Origin: Xanthoparmelia taractica
Taxonomy: Eukaryota > Ascomycota > Lecanoromycetes > Lecanorales > Parmeliaceae
DNA: 64,000 nt
NCBI GenBank assembly: GCA_033085395.1
Contig: JANQBS010000043.1
Location: forward strand, 124,001 to 188,000
Direction: 5' to 3'
Of the stretch, positions 1 to 11,735 are shown piece by piece (within the stretch, counting starts at the first letter, position 1; every line of letters begins with the position of its first letter). A program made the position numbers and the translations under genes. The notes below the pieces were generated by a model, which was given only the letters and a program-made list of their open reading frames with translations, was not told the origin of the DNA and ran no database searches.

Positions 1-1345
1 TCAGCTCAGGAAGGTGGATGGTTGTACTCCAGACATTATCCGGCCTCGCATGCGCCCTTTTCTCCGCTGTGTTCCCCTTTGCCTCGCTTTCATCCTCATC
101 ATCTTCACTGTCCTCATTATCATCTTCGTCGTCCTCATCTTCGTCATCTTCTTCATCTTCTTCATCCCCACTTTCCTCGTCTCCCTCGTCGTCATTCTCA
201 TCCTCATCCTCATCATCTTCGGACTGATCTCCGTTTCCCTCGACCTCCTTTGCTACCAGCTTCCTCTCAGATGCTCTCTCAGGCCGAGCTAACTTGGCGA
301 AATTGATAGTTGTAACTCGGGCGCTCTCTGGTCTAGCCGTCGGCTCTTGATCTTCTACGTTCTTTGGAATTTCTGTTGCTTTACTCAAATCCTGAGGCTT
401 CGTCGCTTCGGCCAAGGTAGTTACAAGATTATTGCGCTTGGATCTGGCAATCGCCACTTCGCTTTGCTTATCCTCCAGTTCTCGCTTGTCTTTTTCAGCA
501 ACCTGCCGGCGCAACCCTAGCACGGCCACGCCTAACACCCCAGTAATGATCTGGATGGCGCTCGATATCGTATCCGGTTTGCCACGCGTAGGGTCGAGTT
601 TGACAAGGACCGCAACCTCATCATCGTTTGGCTTCTTCCAACCAGATACCAAACATAGCGTCTCAGTACCAACCGGCATTCGCGAATTCTTCCATTTCTG
701 GTCCGATGATTTCGCAACTTTCATACCAATCCACTCGATCATGCTAAAATCGTGGGATTTATAAGCGGAACACTCTAGCTCCCTCTCCAACCTCTCCAGC
801 TTTTCTCGAACCCATGCAAGACTGGTCCATCCAGGATCCTCTGCCATGGAGCCCGTAGATTCTGCCGCTGAGGTTGACTTCTGATCACGTATGATCTTCC
901 CAAGCGCCCCTAGATCCACGATCTCAGCAACCAAACTGCGCATGAGAAGGTCATCAACTTTGCGAAGCGGAATTGTGGTTTGATTGTAAATCCTAGTTGG
1001 CTGACCGGTCGAATCTAGCTGAAAATCCATACCGCAACAAACGCCCTCAGACCTGGTTGTCTCGTTCGACGGCCCGATCAAGAAGGCCCAGTGGTATTGG
1101 CCATCTTCATAGGGTGCATGATCGCTCGAGTAGACACCAACATACAGGACAGGATAGTTGATGGCGATGTCCGCAGTTGCCGTGCTGGATAAGGCAGTTG
1201 CCCCTTCCCTCTCGAATAGGGTGCGTGTGCTAACCCTCCTATGCAACAAGCAAAACCCCTTTCGCTTTTCCTCCTCTGTTTCAGCAAGCGACCTACCCTT
1301 TAGGATTATCGGGATCAGCCTTTCCTTCCTGGAAAATTCTCAAGC
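1..1345 (-). CDS. Uncharacterised fungal protein with YHWAF-GPS domain and very acidic tail (partial, copy B)
   Basis: I do not recognise a function. Read on the minus strand from about 1345, the frame is open to base 1 and leaves the window, so the C-terminus is missing. It contains a domain with PVLYVGVYSS, then EDGQYHWAFLIGPS, then YNQTTIPLRKVDDLLMR. The neighbouring copy at 1359-2442 carries the matching motifs (PVLYVALYST, DDYHWAFIVGPS, YNQPTISLRGQDDLLVR), so the two are paralogous. After the domain comes a linker and then a run of Asp/Glu with a few Ser at about 118-228. The family resembles small fungal proteins with a YHWA(L/F)-GP motif; that comparison is from memory. There is no ATG in this frame upstream of the domain before a stop, so the start must come from an upstream exon. 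It may be spliced to copy A as one two-domain protein. Exon structure is unresolved. Confidence 0.6.
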
Positions 1346-1358
1346 GTGCAAGACATGT

Positions 1359-2442
1359 TCAGAAGTTGGCAGGGACTGGGGCTGTGAAAAGGGCAATGCT
1401 AGCTTCTTCTAATGAAAATTGTCTTGCGATCCCGTTTTCGCCGTCAAGGAAGGTATGGTTGCAGCCGTAGGTACATACCTCAGCCTCCACACTCTCGAAA
1501 TTTTCCATCCTTCTTCCCAAACACCCTCCCTCCTTCTCCAAGTCCTTGAGTACATTTTTGAGCCACTTGACACTCATCCACTCCACGTGCTCACGCATGG
1601 TGATACTTTCGCCCCAACGCAACACAGTGGCCTGCAGCGAGTTCATGTCCGCCACCTCGGCAATCATGAGACGTACGAGTAGGTCATCCTGGCCCCGGAG
1701 AGATATGGTGGGCTGGTTGTACAACCACTGCCATTCGCTACAAAAGGGACGATCATAATTCACGGCTTGACGTGGCTCCATGTTGTATAATGTCCCTTTT
1801 GAGTCAGCTTCTTCGTGAGAGGGGCCAACGATGAACGCCCAGTGGTAGTCGTCGACTTCTGATGGTGCTTCACCGGTAGAGTAAAGAGCGACGTAGAGGA
1901 CGGGGTCTGTGATGGCTGTCTGAGTGTATTCGGTATTGGTGACGCTGAAGCCGGAAGTCAGTACTGTCTCCCTCTTACACTAAGGATGATGGGTCAGGTA
2001 GAGAGGTATGTGCTACGTACCCAAACATGTTTATCATCGTCCGCCGCTGTGCCGTCGTGAGAGACGTTAGCTTCGGTACCTTACGTATAAGATCCCTTTC
2101 TTGGGGGAAGTCTTTGTGTCCTTCGCTATCGTCGGCCAAGGCTGTCTTGTCAAGTGGATCAACTCGTTCCTTCCCGTTTTTATTGTGACCCTTACCACGG
2201 TCCTGCTCCTTAGGTACCTCATCGGGCTCGAAGGACGAGTTGCTGTCTACATTGTGATTTACACTACGGTTCTGCACCTGAGGTGCCTCACCATCCTCGG
2301 AGGAGGAAGCATCTCTGCGCGCTTTGTCAGCTCTGATCAGGGCCCTTTTACCAAATGGATCGACTCACTCCTCCGAGCTGGTACTTGCACTGTCGTATTG
2401 AAGAATAAATGGTGGTGGGTTATCTTTTTTCGACATTGGCAT
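1359..2442 (-). CDS. Uncharacterised fungal protein with YHWAF-GPS domain (copy A)
   Basis: Minus strand, with a likely start at the ATG ending at 2442 (MPMSKKDN...). The N-terminal half (about 2030-2442) is hydrophilic and built from degenerate repeats. The globular part follows at about 1980-1359, with PVLYVALYST, DDYHWAFIVGPS and YNQPTISLRGQDDLLVR. At least one intron is needed around 1970-2020, where the donor is GTACGT at 2020. An in-frame TGA near 2370 overlaps a GTGAGT donor, so a second short intron is probable there. The downstream copy B at 1-1345 is a clear paralogue on the same strand. Either the two are tandem genes or exons of one protein with a duplicated domain; a stop at 1359 favours separate genes but splicing could remove it. 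Function unknown. Confidence 0.55.
2140..2400 (-). repeat. Degenerate tandem repeat of about 69 bp inside the N-terminal coding region
   Basis: Blocks such as ACCACGGTCCTGCTCCT (near 2194) and actacggttctgcacct (near 2263) recur at a 69-bp step. AAGTGGATC (2152) and AAATGGATC (2353) recur at a 201-bp step. The steps are multiples of three and the encoded peptides match (QNRSVNHNV against QDRGKGHNK; VDPLDKTAL against VDPFGKRAL). This suggests an expanding protein repeat of about 23 codons. Confidence 0.55.
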
Positions 2443-3366
2443 TTGTGTACACACGAGACAGGTTATTTTCAGAATCCGACAGTTATGCAGGTCGCCTCGC
2501 TTTAAGGAAATCAGAGATGGTTGTACAAGATAACCCCACTTGCTGTCACCGTAAGCAACCCCTGAGACCTTCCAAACCGGGCTCGAACAATCATCCCCGA
2601 GGTAGCAATACGGAGCGCCCGTCGCCCCTTGAGGACTAGGTTGACCTCTTTTTAGAGAGAAGGATTGTCCGGACCTCTTGCTTGGCAGGTATATATATCT
2701 ACATGGACTCCCAGATCAAACCTGCTCGTATTCCTTGCAAAGCAGTTGCCTAATACCACTGCTCAGGATGTGATAATGCCTAAAGCTTCTCGATAGCGTC
2801 GTGTCAGAAGAGAGCAAGGGGAGATCGCAAAAGTTAGAAGAGGGAGAGAAGGCGACGGGAATACAAGTAGATGGCGATGCTGCTAACGCCACAGCTGAGC
2901 ATCCTCTTTAGCACTTCTCTTACCGTATCCCCGTGATGGACCCGAAAGAACGTTTCCCTCCTGTTCAGCATTAACGGAGTAAGGCACACTTCCTCGTCTT
3001 TAGAGGACGGGTTGGATGACAGTGGTGTAAAAGTCCAGCCAAGTTGAAACCCTTCATACAAGGATCAAAGAGGTTTTCCGCTGGGGATAGCACCTCGAGA
3101 ATTGGGAGTTTTAACGGCTCGACGTCAATAATTAGAACCAGCTTATGCTGAAATGAATTTGCGAATCGTATTGCATGCTGTCTATGCTCCAGTCTCCCTT
3201 TTTCCCTGATATCATCTCATGCGTGCTTTCAAATCTCAGTCATCGTAAATCATAAGCCATACCATCGTGAATCTGCCTCGAGCATCGTCATCTTCGTCAA
3301 AAATGGTCGTCATCAAACGAATCAACGATGGCTCCCGGAAATCCCAGTCCAGCACTTTTAATGGCG
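2443..3366. other. Intergenic, no convincing gene
   Basis: About 0.9 kb between two minus-strand genes (promoter side of copy A, 3' side of the dsRBD gene). A 75-codon minus-strand frame at 2834-3061 has no recognisable motif and no splice context. I see no RNA gene or repeat. Confidence 0.6.
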
Positions 3367-4600
3367 CTACTCATAGTCCTCGGCTCCCCCGTCAGTCTCA
3401 CTGATATTAACACCCCTCTTCTCCGCCAATTTTTGCAACACCTCCCAAACGGCCTTCGCAATCTCCTCCTTTGCATTCTTCTTTCCGAATATGTTTCTCA
3501 CCTCACCAATCTCCTTTGGCAAGCCGGGCTCATTCGGAAACGATGCGTAACCATTGATAATGTTGGGTGCTAGCTCAGAGGCTGCGACGAGTACGTACTG
3601 CGGGGCTTGGAGGCCGAGAAGGCCATAGGCATCATTCACTTTTTGGGCGTACGTCGACCCTCTCTTGACCTCTAGACCCCCCCCTTTGATCCTGACGGCC
3701 GCACCGAGCTTTACCTTCTTCCGGGCTGTTGGCCTGCCATCTGCACTGAGCTCGCCCTGTGCGATTAAGTACTCAACGGCGAGTCTTGCGGCATTTGCAC
3801 GTGCTGCCTTCTTGGACGGAAATGGTGCCGCCGAGGAACCGAAGGGTTCGTCTGGACGATAGGGAATGGTACATGTAGAGCTGTACGAAGATCCGAGAGA
3901 GTAGTCGGAGTAGACTGGTCCTTGCTGCGGATTGGTGAGATGATGGTATTCTGATTGAGATAGTCAGACAGGAAGATTACTGTTGCCCATGCTTAGGAAG
4001 GGCGAGACACATACCAAGCAACATGCCAATCCAATTCTTCTCGCCAGGTGTGCCCGGTACTTTCCTCTTAGCCTCCATGCTTTTCACGCTTTCAAAGCCC
4101 ATCTCGGCAAGTGCCTCCCTCGCCTCCTTTTTGCTGTGCCATCGCTCGTCACTGGTAATGGTAACATCGCCAACCTTCAATATGCCCCCAAAATCGGCAT
4201 TCGAAGCATCCCCATCAATCTGAAAGTCGGGTACAAGTCCTTTTTGTTGGCATAGTAGATTAAACGCGGTCATATGGTGGCTGGACTTGGACCCTAATGA
4301 GATAGGCTGCGCGGGATCTAGTCCTGGCTCGGGCTGCTTCATAGGTGCATGCTTCCGATCGGGGGCACGGTGCAAGAGGGCGGCGTTCTCAGGTGCTGCG
4401 AGGTAGGCATCGACACCGTAAATTGGTAGTCCAGCCGCCTGCAAGGCAGACTGTTGGGAATGTGCAGAGGTTTGAGCAGTGGCTGAATCATGTTTTGCAG
4501 AGGTACCGGTAGGTGAGCTCGGCGAAGGATGCTCTGCCAATGAATGAAAAGACTCCTGCGAGCTATTGGGAAAGACTAACGACTCTAGAAGATCAGCCAT
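3367..4600 (-). CDS. Protein with two dsRBD-like regions
   Basis: Two exons: 4600..4015 and 3950..3367, with a 64-nt intron (donor GTATGT at 4014, acceptor ATCAG). They give 1,170 nt or 389 aa, in frame. The first ATG (MADLLESL) follows a Ser/Thr-rich leader of about 100 residues. Two stretches look like degenerate double-stranded-RNA-binding folds. One contains TAFNLLCQQKGLVPDFQIDG, a strand-rich middle, then SKKEAREALAEMGF. The other contains EYHHLTNPQQGPVYSDY and ends PFPSKKAARANAARLAVEYL. The pattern of an N-terminal helix, three strands and a Lys/Ala-rich C-terminal helix is the usual dsRBD signature. There is no RNase III or other catalytic domain. A role in RNA binding is an inference from the fold; I cannot name an orthologue. 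Confidence 0.75.
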
Positions 4601-5391
4601 TGATGCTGACGAGAAATGAGGTTGTATGCACAAGATGCAAATAAAGAGACGGTAGGCGAGATGTCTGCTGGGGTAGGAGCCGACAGATGTGACTAGTGCA
4701 GCCAATGACTGAGTGCTTTGAAGGTGTTCTACCTAGAAAACCAAAAGCTCGACCGCAAAATATCTTTATCAAACAGTGCTAATGCCACTCAGTTGTGAAG
4801 TACTAGCTTCCTGACAGTGTCGAGAGATCGTGGACTGTCCTCACTAATAAGTTGAGAAATGCTGGTCTTCCAATTCACACTCAGTTCTGGAAATACGAAG
4901 ATTCTATGACCATGTAATAATAGTCTTTGACGACGCTATATACAACCTTTCCAGTCTTCGATTGATGCTATCGACTAATATCCAACAGCCCTTGAAGACA
5001 ATAATAACAGCAGAGCATCATAGCTACATTGGGGATTTGATTCCCTCCAGGACCGTAAGGTTTAAGTCAACCTCTGCCACGTTTTTCCAACCTCTCCTTT
5101 CTCCATGTTTGCACGATTATTAGTCGACTAGTCAGACTCATTGGTGAATGACGAGCGCAGAAAGGTGTAAGCCATGGATACTACCGTCCAGTTATCCAGT
5201 GAAAGGAGTATGCCAGCCGCGCAAAGAGGTATGTCCCAAAGTCGAATATGTATAAACGCCGTCTGAAGCAAGGCTCGGAAAACTATTCACAAACTCCAGT
5301 GATAATTTTCAGGTCAAATTTGGATGTGGCATACCGTCCGTCTATTAAAGAGGAAACGAAATGAAGTTTGAGTAGTGTCTTTCGATTCGCA
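4601..5391. other. Intergenic: promoter of the dsRBD gene and 3' flank of the SomA-like gene
   Basis: About 0.8 kb without a coding signal. It is AT-richer than the flanking genes. No repeat or RNA gene seen. Confidence 0.6.
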
Positions 5392-7944
5392 TCATGAACC
5401 ACCACTAATCCCAATACCGTCACCAGGCTCGAATGTCGAAGGATCGAAGGTGAAATCTGCGTCTGTCGTTTGCTGCAAGAACTGCTCGAAATCAAAATTC
5501 TCTAGTATGTCCGGATTGCTGAGATCGCCATTGAACGGCATGCTGTACGAATCCTACAGAAGAGCACAAATTAGATGCGGCGGAACGTAAGCTTAAAAAT
5601 AACGAAGCACTTACATCGACCCCTGCTTCGAGACCATTGAACCCGGTCATTGCTGAATCATGTTGCTGTGGAGCAAGCTGATCGGGAGCATCCGAGCTCA
5701 TGCCTGCAATCAGGTTGGCTGGACCCTGACCATCAGCCTTGTTCGGCGCAAAGGAGTCAGGATTTCGCGGTGTGACCGGGGTTGCAGGCGTAGGAGTCGG
5801 AGGTTGTTCAGGTTCAGAAGCTGGAGTTGGAGGTACACTGGCCGTTGAGGGTTTCTTCGCTGGCTTCTGATATTACATGTTAGGCGAACCCTCATGCTTA
5901 CTGAGCTTGAAAGACAGGATTACCTTTCGTTCCCTCGCGTCCTTCTTGCCCTTGGGATTAGCTTTGCTTGTTGTCTGAGGAGTTGGCGGAGCTGTGGGAG
6001 AAGCTGGACGGCCATTCGCAGCGGCGTTCGGAACAGCCTGTGGTGGAGGCATCTCATTTCGCTGTTGCGGCGTTCCCATCTGTACGCCTTGCTGAGGCTG
6101 AGGCGCCTGGATCATCGGCGCTTGACCTGGAGGTCCATGCTGCCAATTTCCATTCATCCTTCCGCCATTTTGCGGTTTCGTAAGTGGCATCACCTGTTCC
6201 GGAGTATAATTCGGGTTGTTGTTGTTGTTGAATTGAGGATGGGAGCTGGGCGGTGGTCGCATACCACCACCGTTCATGTGGGGATACATTTCCGATGGCA
6301 TGGCGTTATAGGGCATTGCCGCAGGGGATCCTCGCATGCTACCGTCGGGCGCCATTGGTGAACCCGGCAATCCTGCAGTCTGCGGCATCTTTGGCGTGCC
6401 TCGTCGAGCCTGGTCACTCGGACCTGGTGAAGGACCACCTCGGCTTCCTGACGGGGACATCCCTGGAGCAAAGCCCGGCGCACCCGGCATCCCCCCTGGT
6501 CCGTCGGGCCTGCCACTACCGATCGTATCTTGCTCTTGCCGAGCCATGAGTAACCGTTTTTTGTTTTGTTGCTCGAGGAGCATCAGTTGCATTTGATAAT
6601 CCTGTAGCGCGTGATTTCCTCCGGCCCCACCAGTTGGCGCCCCGGGTGGGACACCGCCTCGCATCTGCATCGCACTCGGATTGGCACCGCCGTAGAATTC
6701 CGGTCCTCCGACTCCTAGGTCCATACCTGGAGGCATAAGAGGTGAGCCCTGATCTGACACACCACCAGCGTTTGACATACTCTGTTGACGCTGATTCTTT
6801 GCAAGGTTCTGGGCATACACTTGGATTGATTTTTGCTGGACAGCGGGGTTTTGCTGCTGGAAGGAGGCAAATTGGGAATCGGATAAATTACCTGGATTGA
6901 TTCCACTGTTCATCAACAAGTGGTTAGCATTGAGCGCCGCGTCCCCTCCCATCATCTGCCCTGGCATTCCTGGTGGACCTCTACCGTTTGGCATCATATG
7001 TGGTGCGCCATTGAACGGAACGCCGTCCATGCGTTGTCTCTTGTTGGGCGAAGGTGCATGGTCCCCAGCAGAAGGCGTGCGTGGTCTCTGTCCATTCATG
7101 TCTATGTCTGAGGGATCCCTGCGCATTCCTTGCATCATGCCCTGGCGCTGCATTTGGGCTATCTGGTGCGGAGTTCTGTAGATAATTATTCAATAAATGT
7201 TTCGCCAAGGTTCTTTTGGACAACCCAAACACGATGACCACAATCTTAGGGAAATCTCCGACGGATAGACTTACGGTTGAAATTGGCGGTTGTTCTCTAA
7301 AGCCTTCCGCTGTAGGTTCCCATTCGCAGCATTTGAAAATCGTAGCATGTGCTGATAATTTTCGATCGTGCCAGGACCCATCCCAGGCATGGCCCGTAGG
7401 ATTTGAGTCTGCTGTTCTGAACGCATCCGTGCTTGTTGCTACGAGGCGAGTCAACCAAGGCATAAGAGGGAGGTTGAGGATTACGTACCTGAGTTTGTGT
7501 CACATACTGCATGGCGTTAGCACTCGCCCGGTTACTCTTCCGCTGCGCAAAGAATATGTCCCAGAACAGCGCAAACCAGCTCGAGAGAAACGAGCCTCCC
7601 TGACCATCACCCAGTTGATGTATTTCAGGGAGATCATCCGGTCTTTTCACATCTATGCCGTCTTTGGAATCTGTCTGGAAGCTGTCGTTTGCGCCGTTGG
7701 CATGATCATTCACAAGAGGTGGCTCAAATTCGACCCCACTGTCTTTCAGCGCTCTTGCCAGTTCCCATTTGCCCTTGACACAGAAATAGCCGTATATGTA
7801 GGCGTTGAGCTTTGCTTCGTAGTTGGTATCCTCATGATCATCGGGCATCCTGCCGCCGACACCGTTTGGGCCATGATTCGGCATGGGCATATTGCCGAGC
7901 GCACCGTTACCGGCGGTGAAGCCACCCATGTTCATTTGATTCAT
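5392..7944 (-). CDS. somA: SomA/Flo8-type transcriptional regulator with LisH domain
   Basis: Five exons on the minus strand (7944..7489, 7438..7275, 7175..5924, 5866..5615, 5553..5392) joined by GT-AG introns of 50-99 nt give 2,286 nt or 761 aa. Near the N-terminus is a LisH motif, NYEAKLNAYIYGYFCVKG, followed by a conserved region ending FFAQRKSNRAS. The middle is a long low-complexity Gly/Pro/Met/Gln-rich stretch. The C-terminus has the conserved NPDILENFDFEQFLQ motif typical of Flo8/Som1 proteins. Known family members act in the nucleus downstream of cAMP-PKA and control adhesion, conidiation and virulence-related development, working with a Ptab/LDB1-type partner through LisH. A stop codon lies just upstream of the chosen ATG in the same frame. 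The upstream intergenic region is long (1.2 kb), as expected for a regulator. Confidence 0.88.
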
Positions 7945-9132
7945 ACCGGTGAAGGAGTCAGGCTAGACTCTCTCCCTATCGCGATGGGTTGCGACGTCGA
8001 GAAGGGTCTTGTGAAGGATATCAGTGCCAAGGATTCATGAGTGGTGGTTGGAATCCGGGTGCCGAAGTCGCACAAAGCTGACGAGAAGTGGGTGAGAGCG
8101 ATGAATAGCTGGTAATGATATTCGAACTTCCCCAGACTATCCTTTCGGAGGCTTGATAGCCTCTAGAGACGGGCAGCGGAAGTTTGGCGGTGCGCTTGAA
8201 GCGTAATCAATCAGATCGATCTTGCTGCGGCAATTTTGCGACCGTGGACTAGCTGAAGCTGATACAGATAATAATAGCCAACCCCAAAGAGTCCTGAGAA
8301 GCAAATGAGGTGAGCCAGAGCAAATGAATGATATTGCCGCCGACACAGCTGGCAGTATGCCTTACCAGACAGTCGGGCTATCGTTTGATTAATAGTACTG
8401 TTGGTGCAGTAGGTGAATGGTAGGGAAGATGTGACTTTGGGTTTTGTCGGTCGGCGGATGCGGAGTTTTGGAGGGAGCGTATAAAGTGACAAAATATCCT
8501 TCTATAAGGCGCCAATCCCCCACTAGTCTACGCGTATATTCCAGCATGCCCTCAGCCGGGGAAACCCTTTAATTCTACTGCTGAAGTTTCTGATACTGCT
8601 CAATTTTGCGATGTGTCAGGAACACCTCATCTACATCCACTGGTAGGCGCAGTCGGCATATCTCAAGCCTAGCCTATTGAAGACGTCGAATAGGCATCGC
8701 TGTAAGAGAAAGTGCTATACCGCAGAATCGATATCGATGCTTCTTCGGCTCAGATTTACCTCATCTCGTCCCACCTGGTTGACGTTGAAACCATCGATAT
8801 CTGGTAAAGGAGCATACAATATCTGTGTGACGTTCAGGGGTGGTCCGAATAGACGACGGTGCCATTTGAAGCAAATATTTTGGTCTCATTTCGGGGAAGC
8901 TTATTATAGCCGAGCTGAGCCGATTATTCTCGTGGATGAGACGCGGTTAGCTGCAGTGCCTCTCGTCAACTCACCGCTCCTACAGATATGACATATAGTG
9001 TCCCAAGATCAGCTGAGTCTCCAGGACGTACACGTCTAACATCGTTGACTGCGTTTAAAAATCCGTTGCCCAGGCTCGGGAAGCCGAACCACTGCGTGGC
9101 TCGGATTTGGCAACAGCAAGTATAAGGATATT
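7945..9132. other. Long intergenic region upstream of the SomA-like gene
   Basis: About 1.2 kb between the minus-strand bet3 stop and the SomA-like start. It probably holds the regulator's promoter and leader. A 93-codon minus-strand frame at 8211-8492 could be an upstream ORF but has no recognisable domain. Confidence 0.5.
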
Positions 9133-9987
9133 TCATTCGTCGTCTGGCGGCATTTCATCTTCGATATATCTTAGCAACGTGATTCGCATCTCTGTGGTAT
9201 CATTTCCTCTTAGGACGTCGCTGACGTAGTGGGCTTCAACCTGCATCTGTACCTATCGTGAGGTTGAGTTTGTGGAACACAAGTAGCGGTCAAGGGCCTG
9301 ACCGACCATCTCCAAAGCTCCCCTCAGTATGCCACACAAGATGTTTGAGTACCACAACTCGTCTTGGGCACGTCCGTCATCAGGTAGTTCGACAAAGTCC
9401 GCCAATGGATTCTCTTCAAAAATCAACGAGAACTGTTTGTTATCCGCGGTCCAGTTTGTAATCGTGGGTGTGATGTTGAGAAAGATCTTGAATCCTATCT
9501 ACAAGAAACTTAGCCTCAGGTCTTGTTTGCAGCCAAGCATCTCTCCAATCATTGGACCGCACATTTGCACATACTTTGGATATAGTCTCTGCGGTCTCTC
9601 TCAGGTTGGCACATCTTTGAGTACCTGACTTGGCGAAGAAATCCTCAACCAGACGCATGCCGATGTTGTATCCCATTTTATCCAACTGTTTATTGACTTC
9701 CCCGTAGTTGCTATCAAAGTCTGAGCACAGCTGGGCTACCATCGTACCGTAGGTCAAGGTAACGAGCTCGGCATTGACCTTATCCACACGAGTCCTTCGT
9801 TGCGTTAGACTACTGTCGGATTTGACTGACAGGTGAAGCGTATTGCAGAGAGATCAAACGAGCGGATCGAGTCCCAGGGGGCTGACTTACTTCCATACCC
9901 TAATGAACACTTAGTGATGCCCGGTCCTAATCATGGTGGTAGTGGGACATACTCTTCTCCCACCCTTGCAGCTTTTGTTGATGCCAT
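9133..9987 (-). CDS. bet3: TRAPP complex subunit Bet3 (TRAPPC3)
   Basis: Five exons on the minus strand: 9987..9953, 9899..9891, 9794..9575, 9498..9307 and 9252..9133. They total 576 nt, a 191-aa product, the usual Bet3 length. The sequence is strongly Bet3-like: MASTKAARVGEEVWK at the start, VDKVNAELVTLTYG, GYNIGMRLVEDFFAKSG, then IGFKIFLNITPTITNW, NPLADFVELPDD and EMRITLLRYIEDEMPPDD at the end. Bet3 is a core TRAPP subunit needed for ER-Golgi and Golgi vesicle tethering and Ypt1 activation. The second exon is only 9 nt (GGTATGGAA). It is required to complete the GEEVWK sequence and has canonical GTATGT/TTAG and GTAAGT flanks. The last intron has a weaker donor, GTCGGT. The gene is divergent from the U5-40K gene with 286 bp between the ATGs. 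Confidence 0.95.
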
Positions 9988-10273
9988 GGCCGCTCAGATG
10001 CGTCAAACTAAGTCATGACGGCACAGCATCATAATGGATTGAGACAGCAGAGTCATTCCATGCAATGGCCTGATTGTCGGATCCGAAGAAGCGCCTAGGC
10101 GCTAGCGCTAAATATTCAGCCTTATGAGTATCATCTTCAATTCTGCAAGTAAAGTAGCTATTCTTGAACAATCAATCAATCTGATCTCGAGAACTGTTTA
10201 GCAATGTTCTGCAACAAGCCGAACGACTCAATATCGTCATAAATGACCAATACCGACAATCACTACATGCAAG
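9988..10273. promoter_or_regulatory. Shared divergent promoter, bet3 / U5-40K
   Basis: Only 286 bp separate the two divergent start codons, so both promoters must lie here. No clear TATA box or named operator can be assigned by eye. Confidence 0.6.
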
Positions 10274-11546
10274 ATGTCAGCAGCGAAGCGCCCGGCCTCG
10301 AACTCCTTTGGGTCATCCCAAATGGTAGTGAAAAGGCAGAAATCCAACACAGACATCAATGGCAATGCCGTTGCAGTCACGAATGGTAGCTCTGGATCTG
10401 GGGCTCTGATACAAGCTGTGAGCCTCCCTTGTCCCACTAGCTGCAAATACCAATTGAACGCGTGCTGAACTGTCACGAAAAGAAGGCCGGCTGATGGATC
10501 GGTGTGCCTAGGTGCCACGCACAAGTGGACTGCAGGCTCCCATAATGGAGCTCACCGGTCAGCCCCTGTCCTCGTTCCCAATCAACGCCCATATTGACAA
10601 GTTCCAGGCCACTCCGGCGAAGTCTTCGCCGCCCGCTTCGACCCTTCGGGTCAGTACATAGCCTCCGGCTCCATGGACCGATCCATAATGCTCTGGCGTA
10701 CCTACGGCTCCTGCGAGAACTACGGCGTCCTAACTGGCCACAAAGGCGCCGTTCTCGATCTGCACTGGTCCCGCTCCTCCAGTAACATCTTCTCCGCTTC
10801 TGCAGACACGACGCTCGCGTCCTGGGACCTCGAGACAGGTCTGCGGATACGGCGGCATGAGGGGCATGAAGAGATAGTGAACTGTCTTACTGCCTCGCCA
10901 AGGGGGGAAGAGATACTTATCTCGGGCTCCGATGACGGCTGTGCGGGGATCTGGGATCCCAGGGTGAAAAGAGCTGTGGACTTCATCGAGACGGACTTCC
11001 CTATCACCAGCGTCGCAGTCGCGGAAGCGGGAAACGAAATCTACACCGGCGGCATCGACTGCGATATCCTCGCGTACGACATCCGGAAGAAAGCAGTCGC
11101 TTACCGCATGCCCGGCCACACCGACACCGTCACTTCCCTCTCCATCTCTCCAGATTCACAGTCTCTGCTAAGTTATTCGCATGATGGACTAGCACGGGCG
11201 TGGGATATCAGACCTTTCGCGCCTGTCGACCGGAGCCTAAAGTCCTTCGCGGGGGCGCCTGTCGGAATCGAGAGGAATCTTGTGAGGGCATGCTGGGATC
11301 GAAAGGGCGAAAGGGTAGGGGTGGGCAGTGGTGACGGTAGTGTCTGTATTTGGGAAGTCAGGACGGGTAAACTGGTCTACAAGTTGCCAGGGCATAGAGG
11401 GACGGTTAATGATGTGCGGTTTGCGCCTGGTGATGAGCCTATCAGTGAGTCTACTTCCTTGGATGCTGCAGAAACTTTGCTAATGGACGGCAGTTGTGAG
11501 CGGCTCATCCGATCGAAACCTCATACTCGGAGAATTGGGGAGCTAG
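10274..11546 (+). CDS. U5 snRNP 40-kDa WD40 protein (Spf38/SNRNP40-like)
   Basis: Four exons (10274..10417, 10512..10557, 10608..11444, 11494..11546) give 1,080 nt or 359 aa. After a basic N-terminus, VPRTSGLQAPIMELTGH leads into WD repeats. Their Gly-His and Trp-Asp signatures are visible throughout (GSMDRSIMLWRTY, ASADTTLASWDLETG, GSDDGCAGIWDPR, YSHDGLARAWDIRP, GSGDGSVCIWEVRTG). The last blade is completed only after splicing (DEPIIVSGSSDRNLILGEL). Length and order match the U5 small nuclear ribonucleoprotein 40-kDa protein, which binds Prp8 in the U5 snRNP and takes part in spliceosome assembly in the nucleus. Introns have strong donors (GTGAGC, GTCAGC, GTGAGT). The 46-nt second exon is short but unambiguous. 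Confidence 0.93.
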
Positions 11547-11735
11547 CGTTGATTAAAAAGTGTCTTTATCTTGATATCCATACCCCTTCTATGTAGTATT
11601 AAATGTCCGATCCTCAAAAGTTCTCGATGCCTTGAGTACCGTCTGGCGTCCCTTCGTCCCCACGCTGCCATCCAGCTACCGAATCTGTAATCTCCTCGAA
11701 TGGTTCCCGGGGTATCCGACATAATGACTCGCTCC

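Noticed and set aside
2834..3061. 75-codon minus-strand frame
   Set aside because: No domain and no neighbouring exons; likely random.
8211..8492. 93-codon minus-strand frame upstream of the SomA-like gene
   Set aside because: No recognisable motif; may be an upstream ORF in a long leader but there is no evidence for translation.
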